From Catellatospora methionotrophica (GTDB lineage: Bacteria > Actinomycetota > Actinomycetes > Mycobacteriales > Micromonosporaceae), in the NCBI RefSeq assembly GCF_011297335.1, contig NZ_JAAOTJ010000007.1, positions 186,001 to 250,000 on the forward strand: DNA of 64,000 nt, in the 5' to 3' direction. Shown here piece by piece: positions 44,646-53,501 of the stretch (position 1 is its first letter; every line of letters begins with the position of its first letter). The notes beneath the pieces were generated by a model. That model was not told the origin of the DNA, ran no database searches, and saw nothing but the letters and a program-made list of their open reading frames with translations. Made by a program: the position numbers and the translations under genes.

Positions 44646-44682
44646 CCCCTGCAAGGCCAGGTCGACCCCCCTGCAAGGCCAG
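44642..44682 (+). repeat. Short tandem repeat
   Basis: The 19-mer GACCCCCCTGCAAGGCCAG is found twice with a 22-bp period, right at the end of direct repeat A. Confidence 0.8.
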
Positions 44683-44903
44683 TACGTAGCAATCTGCTTA
44701 ATGAACGTGCCGCCTACTTGAACAAGTGATCATCAACGATCGCCGTTCGGGTTCGACCGTTCGGCTAACTAAAATCGCCTAAGGTGCATTAATTTAATGA
44801 TCATGTGAGGTAAAGATCGTTTGCTCGCCTCGCTGGTCACTGATCGACTAAAGTGCTGTCTTCGTCGGTGCACATCAAAGCTACGGTGACAGGACCCAGA
44901 AGT

Positions 44904-46814
44904 ATGCGCCTAACTAAGGTTCACGTACATGGCTTTCGTCGTCTCGTAGACACCTCGGTAAATGTCGACGCAAAGCTCATAGCTTTCTTGGGTCCCAATG
45001 AAGCAGGCAAGACGTCATTTCTTGAAGCTCTTACGACCATTGCCGACCCCTCTGAAATAGCGGACTCTGACCTACCTCGCCAATTGGCGGGACGTCCGCG
45101 ATCTCCGAAAGTTCTTACAGTCACTTTCATTTTGGACTCAAAAGATCGCGAACTGCTCAGACAAGCATTCCTCGCACCGGAACCCGGCACGCGAATCAGT
45201 TACACGAAGATTGTCTCGGGCAAGAGAACTTTAAGTTCGGTGCCAACAATTCAGCGCGATTTCGCTGCTTTGGCCGAGATGTTTGAACTAATCATGATTG
45301 AAGTGCGCTCATGGGAACGAGACCGACCGGAGCAGGTTGCCCACCTGCATGACGTGCTTCGCCGTCTAAACAGCGTATTGGCTCCACTTCGCCACGGCGC
45401 TGAGCCTGAGCGCGCTAGGCTAGGCGAGCTGAGTCTAGATGACTTGATTCAGCGCGAAAATAAGATTGCGGAGCAGCTTAAGTCCTTGGCTGCTTATCGT
45501 CGGTTGCGGTCCGTCTTGGGCAAGTCGGTCTTCGATACATACCGTGACATCCTGTCCCAACGGGAACCCAGCTTCGAACTACTCAATTCCAGCACAAGCG
45601 TACTTAAGACAGAATACAACCTCGATAAGTATAGTGATGCAGATCTGCCCGTTGCCCTAGCAAATGTGCTCTCCATCGGCGGGCTGTCAGTCACCAGACT
45701 GAGGCGAACTGCTAAAGCCGGCGACATTACCACGATGCACACGATGCTCAAGAACGCCAATAAGAAGCTTCGTGAAGTTTTTGAGCCTACGTGGAGGCAG
45801 TCGAACCTAACGCTTCGCCTTGAGGTAAGCGGGAGTAGAGTTCTTGTTCTAGTTGATGAGCTTCATGAAGATGGTAGCCGGACTGCTATCGAGGAACGTA
45901 GCGCTGGACTTAGAACGTATTTTTCAATGGCTACGCAACTGTTGGCAAAGCGCGCAAAGGAAGATTCCAGTGACTCTCCTCAAACTATCCTTCTGATAGA
46001 CGAGGCCGAAAGCCATCTCCATTACGATGCTCAGGCCGACCTTGTGAGTATCTTGGCAAAGCAACAATTTGCGCAGCAGGTACTTTACACAACTCATTCA
46101 CCTGGCTGCTTGCCCTCAGATCTCGGTACCGGAGTGCGGTTCGTCATTCCTTCCGCAGACGACCCGCGGTCAAGTGAGCTTCGTAACCACTTTTGGGGAT
46201 CCACATCTGTCGGTTTTTCTCCGTTGTTAGTGGCTATGGGGGCCGGTGCTGCTGCGTTCTCCTCATGCAGACGCGCGGTTCTTGCCGAAGGGGCGACCGA
46301 CATGCTTTTACTACCCACATTGATTCGACGTGCACTTGACGCTGATAGTTTGCCATACCAGGTTGCTCCCGGACTTTCCAGCCTCGGAAGAAGTGGTCTC
46401 GGCTTGAAGGAGTTGGCCGCCCAAGTCGCATATCTAGTGGATGGGGACCAGGGCGGTGAAGCATTGCAAAAGCTTCTCATCGAGCGAAGCGTAGACCCTG
46501 CATCCATTGTGGCGCTCCCCAAGGGTAGCGCCGTAGAGGACCTCATAGACCCACGTTTTTACGTTTCGGCAGCCGAGACTGTCATTCGAGAAACCGTTGG
46601 CAGTGAAGTCAAATTGGAAGTCAATTTCGACGATGACGGGATGATCGTCGACAAGGTCAAGCTAGCCTGTGAGCGTCTTGGCTTGCCGATACCAGGCAAA
46701 GTCGCTGTGGCCTGCTCGATACTCAACAGTAGTAATCGAGTGGAGCTTGCAACTGAAGCGAAGGCCGTCCTTGCCGACATTCATAAGAAGTTTTGCGTCG
46801 TTCTTGATTGTTAA
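44904..46814 (+). CDS. OLD-family ATPase with TOPRIM nuclease domain
   Basis: An SMC-like ABC ATPase is joined to a TOPRIM domain. Walker A is LGPNEAGKTSFLEAL at about residue 25 and the D-loop/Walker B region is TILLIDEAESHLHYDAQ, followed by YTTHSPGCLP. The TOPRIM domain begins AVLAEGATDMLLLPTL (catalytic glutamate) and contains YLVDGDQGGEAL (acidic pair). OLD proteins act as nucleases, and class 2 members pair with a helicase in Gabija defence; no UvrD-like helicase is present here. ATG 44904 has AGGAC upstream; a GTG at 44853 is possible. The gene is flanked by long direct repeats. Confidence 0.88.
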   Translation: MRLTKVHVHGFRRLVDTSVNVDAKLIAFLGPNEAGKTSFLEALTTIADPSEIADSDLPRQLAGRPRSPKVLTVTFILDSKDRELLRQAFLAPEPGTRISYTKIVSGKRTLSSVPTIQRDFAALAEMFELIMIEVRSWERDRPEQVAHLHDVLRRLNSVLAPLRHGAEPERARLGELSLDDLIQRENKIAEQLKSLAAYRRLRSVLGKSVFDTYRDILSQREPSFELLNSSTSVLKTEYNLDKYSDADLPVALANVLSIGGLSVTRLRRTAKAGDITTMHTMLKNANKKLREVFEPTWRQSNLTLRLEVSGSRVLVLVDELHEDGSRTAIEERSAGLRTYFSMATQLLAKRAKEDSSDSPQTILLIDEAESHLHYDAQADLVSILAKQQFAQQVLYTTHSPGCLPSDLGTGVRFVIPSADDPRSSELRNHFWGSTSVGFSPLLVAMGAGAAAFSSCRRAVLAEGATDMLLLPTLIRRALDADSLPYQVAPGLSSLGRSGLGLKELAAQVAYLVDGDQGGEALQKLLIERSVDPASIVALPKGSAVEDLIDPRFYVSAAETVIRETVGSEVKLEVNFDDDGMIVDKVKLACERLGLPIPGKVAVACSILNSSNRVELATEAKAVLADIHKKFCVVLDC

Positions 46815-46845
46815 CACGTGATCAAAGTTGACCATTACGTGCCTC

Positions 46846-47098
46846 AACTCCCCGGAGCCGAGGTTGAGGGGTTGACTTTAACCTTGAAGACATCAAGTGG
46901 CACGGATCGACGGCGGCAGGAGTTGCGGTCAGTTAGTCTGTCTGACGTGCGAAACCTAGATCATAAAATCAATTAGTTGGTCATTATCCAGGTGATCAAC
47001 CCTATTGACAAAGATCATTTCCGGCGGCTGAGCGGTTACCGTCTGATCACCAACGTCCTCGGGGCTCGTCGGCGTCGGCCTGATCGTCAACGTCTGAC
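46846..47098 (+). repeat. Direct repeat B flanking OLD-type gene
   Basis: Second copy of the 250-bp repeat at 44,396, in the same orientation, starting 30 bp after the OLD-type gene stop. It has diverged more in its middle section; the 9-bp inverted repeat of copy A is degraded. Confidence 0.75.
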
Positions 47099-47326
47099 TG
47101 CGTCTCCACCGCATCTGATCAAGCGTTGACCTTCGGTAACTAATGCTGCGGCTTGTTCGATCCATGCATTGAGGTGCCGGTGCCGTCATCTGTCGTGCTG
47201 GCCGGGCTCGGGCGCGCGGGCCGGAGGCATTAGCGCCGCCCGGTAAGTCCGGCCAGGCGCGGCCCGCTTGCGGGCCGCCTTGACGGTCGCATGGAAGGTT
47301 TCGTTGGTGTAGTTGGCACGCGGCAT
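47087..47326 (-). pseudogene. Small basic protein gene interrupted by a stop codon
   Basis: From an ATG at 47326 the frame reads MPRANYTNETFHATVKAARK and continues to a TGA after 46 residues; the same frame then goes on as HLNAWIEQAAALVTEGQRL to a second stop at 47087. The high third-position GC of both halves suggests one 78-codon gene with a nonsense change, though the 46-residue product could itself be real. Family not recognised. Confidence 0.35.
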
Positions 47327-47442
47327 TCGTCGTGATCGCGGGCATAATCACAGTTTGGTGAGTAAGGCGCTTGGTGCTGAGCCGAACAGCGATCGTGGTC
47401 AACCTTAGACATCCCCTCTAGCCTTCGGGTGTCCCGGCCGGA

Positions 47443-47537
47443 GGGGGGTACCCGTACCAGCCGTACCAGCCGTACCACGGCAGGTCAGGGGCGGTACGGG
47501 ATCTTGACTGGTACGGCTTGATCCGTACCACGGACAT
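47443..47537 (-). repeat. Left copy of 95-bp inverted repeat with GGTACGGCT iterons
   Basis: On the minus strand this segment matches 60,645-60,740 with only a few differences, including three tandem 9-base units of GGTACGGCT type, a GGTACGG-AT-CAAGCCGTACC palindrome and the block CAAGATCCCGTACCGCCCC. A separate perfect palindrome (CCGTACCACG, 8-base spacer, CGTGGTACGG) at 47523-47550 overlaps its end and lies 50 bp before the Xis-like gene. It is intergenic here. An origin, a transfer-recognition site or an operator are all possible. Confidence 0.85.
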
Positions 47538-47597
47538 GTACGTGGTACGGCCTGACGATCTGTCGCGAGGCCGCAGTGCCTAGGGCAGAATGGCCCC

Positions 47598-47834
47598 GTG
47601 ACGACGCAGCCCGATCAAGCAGCAGAATGGTGGACCACCAGCGATGTGGCAGCCTACCTGGGCGTGCGCGTTGGGACCATCAGCGCCTACCGCGCCCGTA
47701 GCCAGATGCCCGAGCCTGACATGACTGTGGGCCGCACACACATGTGGCGACCGGCCCGCATCGTGACCTGGCACGAATCGCGCCCGCGCCCCGGTGTGGG
47801 CGGACGCCCAACGTCGAGTGACAGCGAGGCATAG
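47598..47834 (+). CDS. Small helix-turn-helix protein, excisionase-like
   Basis: A 78-residue protein with an HTH_17/MerR-like fold: WWTTSDVAAYLGVRVGTISA, a recognition helix YRARSQMP, then a wing HMWRPARIVTWHESRPRPG. Similar proteins serve as excisionases or small regulators in AICEs. It lies far from the integrase, so a regulatory role is as likely as excision. GTG start; it is directly followed by the NUDIX gene. Confidence 0.75.
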   Translation: MTTQPDQAAEWWTTSDVAAYLGVRVGTISAYRARSQMPEPDMTVGRTHMWRPARIVTWHESRPRPGVGGRPTSSDSEA

Positions 47835-47836
47835 GG

Positions 47837-48433
47837 GTGGCAATGAACGCTGAACAGGGCACGGATACCCGCTGGATCGTGCATGGGAGCCGGAACGTCT
47901 ACCGGAGCGAGTGGATCCGGCTGAACATGACGGACGTCGAACTGCCGGACGGCCAGCGCTTCGAGCACCACACTGTCTGGATGCCAGCAGCAGCGATGAC
48001 CGCTCTGCTGAATGACGAGGAGACCCACGTGCTGCTCATGTGGCGTCACCGGTTCGTCCCCGACCTGTGGAACTGGGAACTGCCCGGAGGCCTTATCGAC
48101 CAGGGCGAGGAGCCCGCCGTGGCAGCTGCGCGGGAGATCGAGGAGGAGACCGGGTACCGGCCTCGCTCGCTGGAGCACCTGGTGACCTTTGAGCCGATGA
48201 TCGGCATGGTGAACTGCCCCCATCACGTTTATCTCGGTCGAGGTGCGGAGCAGGTAGGCGAGCCAACCGAGACCACCGAGATGGAACGTATGCAGTGGAT
48301 GCCGCTGACCGAGGTGCCAGCACTGATCCGGGCTGGCCAGGTCAGCAACTCGGGCACACTGGTTGCCCTACTGCATGTACTCGCGATGAGCGGACCGGGC
48401 GCTGCCTACGGCGATACCGACCGCGTCAACTGA
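47837..48433 (+). CDS. NUDIX hydrolase of the element regulatory module
   Basis: The NUDIX box is complete: G-x5-E-x7-REUxEExGU in GLIDQGEEP and AAAREIEEETGYRP. The rest is a typical beta-sandwich of 198 residues. NUDIX enzymes cut nucleoside diphosphate derivatives; in AICEs a NUDIX gene often sits beside a regulator and is thought to help control element maintenance, but the substrate is unknown. The gene is convergent with and overlaps the regulator gene by eight bases. Confidence 0.9.
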   Translation: MAMNAEQGTDTRWIVHGSRNVYRSEWIRLNMTDVELPDGQRFEHHTVWMPAAAMTALLNDEETHVLLMWRHRFVPDLWNWELPGGLIDQGEEPAVAAAREIEEETGYRPRSLEHLVTFEPMIGMVNCPHHVYLGRGAEQVGEPTETTEMERMQWMPLTEVPALIRAGQVSNSGTLVALLHVLAMSGPGAAYGDTDRVN

Positions 48434-49550
48434 GCCCGCTGCTGAGCAGGCGGGCGATGCGTTGCTTCTGCCGGACTGATGATGTCCGGTTGGCCAGCGC
48501 CTGCGCCTTGCCTGCCTGCTCGCGAGCCTCCTGGTGATCGCCTCGAACAGAGTAGGCCAACGCGAGGTCGGCGTGGAGACCTGCCGCTGCTCTCGCAAAC
48601 GTCGAATCGAGTCCCGCCAGCGATTCTGTGAGGTCCTCGACTGCTTCGGTCGCTCCCAGCCGAGCAAGGCAGTGGCCGCGCCAGCGGCCGAGGTGCGTGC
48701 TGTCGAGCACGATGTACGGCAGCTCCGCCCGGGCCGGGCTGGGTGGCAACAGCCGCTCCGCCTCGTCGAGCGCAGCCCGTGAGGCCGAAGCTTCCCCCAG
48801 CGCCGCCAAAGACTCCGCCTCGGCAGCCCAGAGCCAAGACCGCATCAACTCAGGAATCGCTGTGCCGGCCGACTCGCGGGCGTACTTCATGAGGTGCGCG
48901 GCCTCCTCGGCTCGGTCGGCATCGAGCAGGGCATATGCCTGCTGCGCGGTTACGTGGGCCAAGATCGCGAGGTCACCCGACTCTCGTGCAGCGTTCTTCG
49001 CAGTCTCGTGGTGCTTCCACGCCTTTGCCGCGTCTCCGAGGTCCAGAGCCTGCCAGCCTGCCAGCGCCGCCGCTTCCGCTGCGGTTGCGCCGAGCGCCGT
49101 CCTAAGCGGGCCAGGCAGGCTATGGCAGAGCAGGTCACCCAGCTGTGCCAGATGCTGCTCCGACTGCTTCAACAGGTGAACTGCACCTAGCCTGCGGTCC
49201 AGGACTCGGAGCATCTCGGTCTGCTGCTCCAGCAGCAGAATCAGCCCTGAATCGACAGTGGCCGCGCTCTGGAGCCTGTCGAGTAGCTCCGGCTCGGTGT
49301 GAGATTCGCGTGCTTCGGCAGTCGACTTGCCCGATGCAAAGTCGGCTCCGAATACAGCTCCCATCAACCCTGCATAGAAGGCCGAGAACCCACGGCGGCC
49401 AGTAGCCCACTCCCTGATCATCCGGCGCAGGCTGGCGTCCGCCGGTAGTTCGTCGTGACTCTCCCTCGCTACCCGCCGTAGCTCGTGAATCAGACGAGCG
49501 CGTGACCAGCCGCGCGACCTACACAGATCATTGATCTCCGTTGCGTGCAT
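48426..49550 (-). CDS. XRE-like regulator with TPR-type C-terminus
   Basis: A 374-residue protein. The N-terminal 75 residues look like a helix-turn-helix (LCRSRGWSRARLIHELRRVA and a later WATGRRGFS). The rest is made of helical repeats of TPR type (AGWQALDLGDAAKAWKHHE, ALLDADRAEEAAHLMKYARE, ALGEASASRAALDEAERLL). Such proteins are the usual master regulators of streptomycete-type conjugative elements and could bind a signal or a partner peptide. The ATG at 49550 has GGGGGAC upstream. It lies divergent from the transfer-module operon. Confidence 0.8.
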   Translation of the reverse strand: MHATEINDLCRSRGWSRARLIHELRRVARESHDELPADASLRRMIREWATGRRGFSAFYAGLMGAVFGADFASGKSTAEARESHTEPELLDRLQSAATVDSGLILLLEQQTEMLRVLDRRLGAVHLLKQSEQHLAQLGDLLCHSLPGPLRTALGATAAEAAALAGWQALDLGDAAKAWKHHETAKNAARESGDLAILAHVTAQQAYALLDADRAEEAAHLMKYARESAGTAIPELMRSWLWAAEAESLAALGEASASRAALDEAERLLPPSPARAELPYIVLDSTHLGRWRGHCLARLGATEAVEDLTESLAGLDSTFARAAAGLHADLALAYSVRGDHQEAREQAGKAQALANRTSSVRQKQRIARLLSSGLS

Positions 49551-50095
49551 CCGTCCCCCTTGGTGGATCAACATGCCCAACCATCGGGACTTTGGCAAAC
49601 CCAATGCGTCCGCATAGGAGTCCTCTCCCGTCCCCACGAGTCCTCTGTGGGCAGCCACCTTCGCGGGCGAAGCTGGACACAGCACCGAGAACCAACGGCG
49701 ACGACCGTACCGGCGTCGGACGACACGACATGTTGCGAAGTACAGACTGAGTATGTACTCTCAGATGCGGGCCCAGTAGATCCCAGGGAAGGCGGCGTAG
49801 CCGCGCATGCCCATGGCTGCTGTTGACCGCTTGATCATTGAGAACTTCATAGCGATCTTTTGGGTCGTCGCCTCCCGGAAAAGGCGACCAGCACGGCACA
49901 GGGCCGTGCATCGACGCGGGGCGGCCTGGAACGTGCCAGGCCGCCCCGTATCGCAAACCACCTCGCGCGCTTGCGGCGTGCGGACAGCCTCCACGGATCT
50001 GGGACATGCGCCCAGCTGTCGCGGTGGCCGCCTTGGTGGCGACCAACGGCCCCACCCATCCGGGCGGGGCCGTCCTTCTTGAGCAGGGAGTATTC
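49551..50095. other. Regulatory region between regulator gene and transfer operon
   Basis: This 545-bp divergent region has no supported gene. It has a 12-bp perfect hairpin at 49918-49947 (GGGGCGGCCTGG with complement, 6-base loop). A second GC stem (ACGGCCCC with GGGGCCGT near 50045-50073), followed by CCTTCTT, comes just before the first gene. Both look like terminators or attenuators in the operon leader. A GAGTA-TG-TACTC palindrome at 49751-49762 is a possible operator. Confidence 0.55.
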
Positions 50096-50905
50096 GTGAT
50101 CGAGACCTTCCAGGCCGCGTCGCTGCACCTGGCCAACCTGGCAAACTCTGTCGTCGACGTGGACGACACCCTGTCGCCCGGCACGGCCGTGGTGAGCGTG
50201 ATCGGGTCCGCTGAGTCCGAGCGGGCTGTCACGGTCGGCGTTGACGGCGGTGTGCTGTACGTGGCCGGGCCGGAAAGCGGAACCGTCATCGCCGCTGGCG
50301 GTGGAGTGAACATCGTGTCCGGTAACGCCCGCGTCGGGACCATGGTCGGCCAGGTCAGCGGCGGCATGGTCCAGATCGGTGGCAGCGGGATCGTGATCTC
50401 GGGCGGGTCCGGTGAGGTCATCGTCAACGGCCGTCGGATCAACCTCGACGACATGCCGCAGGCCCCGGCTCCGGCCCGCGTGCGGGTCACGGTCCGGACC
50501 GGTACGCCGGTCACGATCGCCGACACCACGATCGGGTCCTACCGCGTCGGGTCGACCCATGGCCCGCTGCGGGTCACGGGGTCGGCCACGACGGTGGAGG
50601 CGGGCAGCGTTGGCGCGACCCGCATCCGTGTGCAGGGCACCGGGAACGTCCACATCACTGAGGTCACCGGCCCCCGGCTGTCGGTGAGCGTGTCCGGCAC
50701 GGGCTGCGTCGTCATCGATGGCGGCCAGGTCGACGACATGGCCGCGCGGGTGTCTGGAACCGGAAACCTGGGGTTCGGCGGCATCGTTGACGGTCCGGCC
50801 GAGCTGGAGGTGTCCGGCGTGGGCCACATCGCCGTCAACCGTGTCACCGGCTCGGTCGACCGGCACACCTCCGGCCTCGGCCGCATCACCATCCACCAGT
50901 GCTGA
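50096..50905 (+). CDS. Beta-helix-like protein with DUF2807-type repeats
   Basis: A 269-residue protein made almost wholly of short beta-strand repeats with glycine-rich turns, for example GTGNVHITEVTGPRLSVSV, SGTGNLGFGGIV and SGVGHIAVNRVTG, as in DUF2807 (head GIN) domains. There is no signal peptide or membrane segment, so it would stay in the cytoplasm unless exported another way. GTG 50096 has GGAG upstream. It is the first gene of the transfer-module operon. Function unknown. Confidence 0.7.
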   Translation: MIETFQAASLHLANLANSVVDVDDTLSPGTAVVSVIGSAESERAVTVGVDGGVLYVAGPESGTVIAAGGGVNIVSGNARVGTMVGQVSGGMVQIGGSGIVISGGSGEVIVNGRRINLDDMPQAPAPARVRVTVRTGTPVTIADTTIGSYRVGSTHGPLRVTGSATTVEAGSVGATRIRVQGTGNVHITEVTGPRLSVSVSGTGCVVIDGGQVDDMAARVSGTGNLGFGGIVDGPAELEVSGVGHIAVNRVTGSVDRHTSGLGRITIHQC

Positions 50906-50939
50906 CCAGCGCCGACCGCTGGTCAGCAGCACAACAAGC

Positions 50940-50970
50940 GGCCCCGACCGGATGCGACCCGGTCGGGGCC
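50940..50970 (+). terminator. Terminator or attenuator inside transfer operon
   Basis: 12-bp perfect GC arms (GGCCCCGACCGG and complement), 7-base loop, then TTT. It lies between co-directional genes, so partial read-through is expected. Confidence 0.8.
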
Positions 50971-50999
50971 TTTCGCACCCATCCCTGAGAGGAATCACG

Positions 51000-51404
51000 A
51001 TGCCTACCAAGGTTATCGCTGCGGCACCGGCCGATGAGCCGGGCGCTGCCTGGCTGACCCACACCAACCCCCTCGCGCCGGTGGCCGCGCGTCACTGCGC
51101 GGGCCACATCCACGACCTGGCCGACCTGCTCGGCGGCATCGCCTGCGAGGACGCGTGGGCGAAGGCCCTGACCGCTGATCTGTTGGTCGCGTTGGAGTTC
51201 GACCTGCCGCTGATCCTGGAGGCCGACCCGACCTACATCGACGAGGTCGCGGTGGCGCGGGCGATGCGCGGTGAGGACCTGGAGCTGACCGAGCTGGAGC
51301 GCGCCGAGGTCCGCCGACGGCTGGCCGAGGTCCGGACCCACCGCAACCGCGTGCGGTTCACATGCTCGCGCGCTGCGGCTGCCCGCCGTGAGGCGGCGCG
51401 GTGA
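51000..51404 (+). CDS. Conserved small element protein, unknown function (134 aa)
   Basis: A soluble, mostly helical protein. AARHCAGHIHDLADLLGGIA and a long charged C-terminal helix (ELTELERAEVRRRLAEVRTH) are the main features. The ATG has GAGAGGAA upstream. Its stop overlaps the next start by four bases. No known domain recognised. Confidence 0.7.
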   Translation: MPTKVIAAAPADEPGAAWLTHTNPLAPVAARHCAGHIHDLADLLGGIACEDAWAKALTADLLVALEFDLPLILEADPTYIDEVAVARAMRGEDLELTELERAEVRRRLAEVRTHRNRVRFTCSRAAAARREAAR

Positions 51405-51697
51405 CCGCCCAGCTCGACCTGTTCACCGGTCAGCAGGTCGCTCCGCCACCTCCCGCGCCGCCGCCGCAGGTTCGCCGCGCGCCTGTTCCGCTGGGGCCGG
51501 GCGAGGTCCGCTACCGGCCGTTTGGTGGCCAGCGTGACTGCGATGACTGCTGGAGCGCCCAGGCCGCTGCGGTGAGGACCGGCAAGCCGGTACCGATCCG
51601 CCGCCACGCGAACACCATCCGCGAAACCAGCAGCGGCAAGGCCCACCTGTGCGGGCCGCACAAGGTCGACCGGCAGGCCGCCGAGGCCGCGCGATGA
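51401..51697 (+). CDS. Small cysteine/histidine protein (98 aa)
   Basis: After a proline-rich N-terminus it has DCDDCWSAQAAAVRTGKPVP, RRHANTI and HLCGPHKVDR. The CxxC, histidine and CxxH residues suggest a zinc-binding site. It may bind DNA or a partner protein. Four-base overlaps on both sides place it in a tight translational chain. Not recognised. Confidence 0.65.
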   Translation: MTAQLDLFTGQQVAPPPPAPPPQVRRAPVPLGPGEVRYRPFGGQRDCDDCWSAQAAAVRTGKPVPIRRHANTIRETSSGKAHLCGPHKVDRQAAEAAR

Positions 51698-51885
51698 CCG
51701 CGCAGCACGGGCCGGTGGTCCTGGTCCTGACCGGCGCACGCCATGACGTGGCCGCCCTGCTGTACCTGCTGGAGCAGGTCAGCGCCCTAAGCGACGTATC
51801 TGAACCGATGCCGTCGGGTGCCTACGACGTGCGCGTGAGCGCGACCGTCACCCGACGCCACCCCTTGACTGGAGGCCCCAAATGA
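51694..51885 (+). CDS. Small protein of unknown function (63 aa)
   Basis: Short alpha/beta protein beginning TAQHGPVVLVLTGARHDVAA. It overlaps both neighbours by four bases (ATGA at each junction), which supports that it is translated. No family recognised. Confidence 0.6.
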   Translation: MTAQHGPVVLVLTGARHDVAALLYLLEQVSALSDVSEPMPSGAYDVRVSATVTRRHPLTGGPK

Positions 51886-53066
51886 CCGCACCGACCAGCT
51901 CTTTCCCGACCCCTGTCGCCGACCTGGTCGACGACTTCCACAAGTGGTCCGCCGAACTGGACGGGACCCCGTCGGCCCGCGCCACGATGCGCCGCTTCCG
52001 GATCGGCACCGACAAGGCCAAGGCGCTGTTGTCGACGCTGACCGACGCGCCCGCCGAGCTGTCCGCCACCGTGGCCGAGCCGGTCACCGACGCGGCCCCG
52101 GACGCGCCGCCCGCGCCGGTGGCACCGGTCGTGTCGGTGCTACCGCAGGTGCCCGACGGGCCGATCACGGCCTTGGACGAGCCGCTGTACCGGGTGGACG
52201 TGGAAGCGCCACCGAAGATCGGCCCGGTTGCGGCCGAGCCGATCCCGGTCGTCGCGCCGCCACGGACCGAGCGGGTGGCCGCCGAGCGCACTCAGGCGCA
52301 CGAGGTCGCCGCCAAGCTCGACGCGCAGCGTGCGTTGCTGAGCGCACAGCGCGGTGACCTGCTGGCCCGCAAGGCGCTGGAGGCCGAGCACCGCATCGCG
52401 ATGGATGACGTGCGGGAGCAGGCGCGCGCCGCTGAGCGGGCGCGCCGTGACCGGGCACGTGACGCGGTTGAGGCGGATGCGCTGGGTGCGCTGTACCGGC
52501 GTGCTCAGCGTTCGGGGACCAGGGCGCGGCTGCGGTCGCAGATCCAGCAGTCGGCCGAGATGCGGGCGCTGCGCGTGGCGCGGGTCCGCTCGGCGACCCT
52601 GGCCGCTGGGATTCCGCTGCTGATGGCGTTCGCGGCCTGGTCGACGACCGGCGTGCAGGCCGGTGTCGTGCGGCTGCTCGACCTGGAGTCCGGGTCGGCG
52701 GGCTGGTGGGCGGCGTGGGCGATGGAACCCGCGCTCATCGCGATCGTCGGTCTGATCATCATCGGTCGGGCGATGCTGCGCTCAGCCGGAGGCAACACCG
52801 ACGGATCGGCTACGGCCATCGAGTGGGCTGCGCTGAGTACATCGCTGGTGCTGAACATGATCGGTGCGGGCGACCCGACGGCCAGCAGCGCCGAGCAGTT
52901 CGGGTCGATGCTGGCCCACTGTGTTGGCCCGATCGGCTGCGCGACCGTGGCTTTCCTGATCGGTCTGTTCGACGGCTACGTCGCCAAGGCCCGCCCGGAC
53001 CAGGGCGCTCCGCGCCTGGTCGACATGAACCTCGATCTTGCATCCATCACCCGCTCCCGCGACTGA
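51882..53066 (+). CDS. Membrane protein with coiled coil, Spd-like
   Basis: A 394-residue protein. An N-terminal soluble part with a small helical domain (RFRIGTDKAKALLSTLT) and a proline-rich linker leads to a long arginine-rich coiled coil (about residues 145-235). Four hydrophobic segments follow, beginning with TLAAGIPLLMAFAAW and PALIAIVGLIIIGRAML. The layout is like the spread (Spd) proteins that move actinomycete elements between hyphal compartments, but sequence proof is lacking. Confidence 0.65.
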   Translation: MTAPTSSFPTPVADLVDDFHKWSAELDGTPSARATMRRFRIGTDKAKALLSTLTDAPAELSATVAEPVTDAAPDAPPAPVAPVVSVLPQVPDGPITALDEPLYRVDVEAPPKIGPVAAEPIPVVAPPRTERVAAERTQAHEVAAKLDAQRALLSAQRGDLLARKALEAEHRIAMDDVREQARAAERARRDRARDAVEADALGALYRRAQRSGTRARLRSQIQQSAEMRALRVARVRSATLAAGIPLLMAFAAWSTTGVQAGVVRLLDLESGSAGWWAAWAMEPALIAIVGLIIIGRAMLRSAGGNTDGSATAIEWAALSTSLVLNMIGAGDPTASSAEQFGSMLAHCVGPIGCATVAFLIGLFDGYVAKARPDQGAPRLVDMNLDLASITRSRD

Positions 53067-53078
53067 CTGGAGGTTGAC

Positions 53079-53501
53079 GTGCCTACTCTCACCATCACTC
53101 GCGGCCTGCCCGGTTCGGGCAAGTCGACCTGGGCCAAGGCCCAGCCCGGTCTGCGGGTCAACCGCGATGACCAGCGGCGGATGCTGTTCGGGGACGCATT
53201 TCCCCACGGCGACAGGATCGCCGAGGACCTGATCACGGAGATCAACGTGTTCGCGATCAGCCGGGTGCTGATGGCTGGCCGTGACGTGATCTGCGACGAC
53301 ACCAACCTGCCTGACGCGGTCGTGGCCATGCTCACCAGGACCGCGACCAGATACGGGGCCGCTCACGTCGTGGTCGATTTCCGGGACGTGCCGGTGGCGG
53401 TGTGCCTGGACCGCGACGCGGCCCGGCCCCAGGCCGAGCAGGTCGGGCGTGAGGTGATCCTCGGGATGGCCGAGCGCTGGCTCACCAGGGGTGACCGATG
53501 A
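53079..53501 (+). CDS. AAA_33-type P-loop kinase (polynucleotide-kinase-like)
   Basis: A 140-residue P-loop protein: Walker A in RGLPGSGKSTWAKAQ, then RVNRDDQRRMLFG and VICDDTNL, which match the catalytic aspartate and DT region of T4 polynucleotide-kinase-like enzymes. C-terminal lid residues CLDRDAARP are also seen. It could phosphorylate nucleic-acid 5' ends or another small substrate. Placement in the transfer operon suggests a part in DNA processing or repair during transfer, which is unproven. Confidence 0.75.
   Translation: MPTLTITRGLPGSGKSTWAKAQPGLRVNRDDQRRMLFGDAFPHGDRIAEDLITEINVFAISRVLMAGRDVICDDTNLPDAVVAMLTRTATRYGAAHVVVDFRDVPVAVCLDRDAARPQAEQVGREVILGMAERWLTRGDR

Noticed and set aside
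44642-44682. Two 19-bp tandem units as a CRISPR start
   Set aside because: Only two copies, 3-bp spacing, no cas genes.
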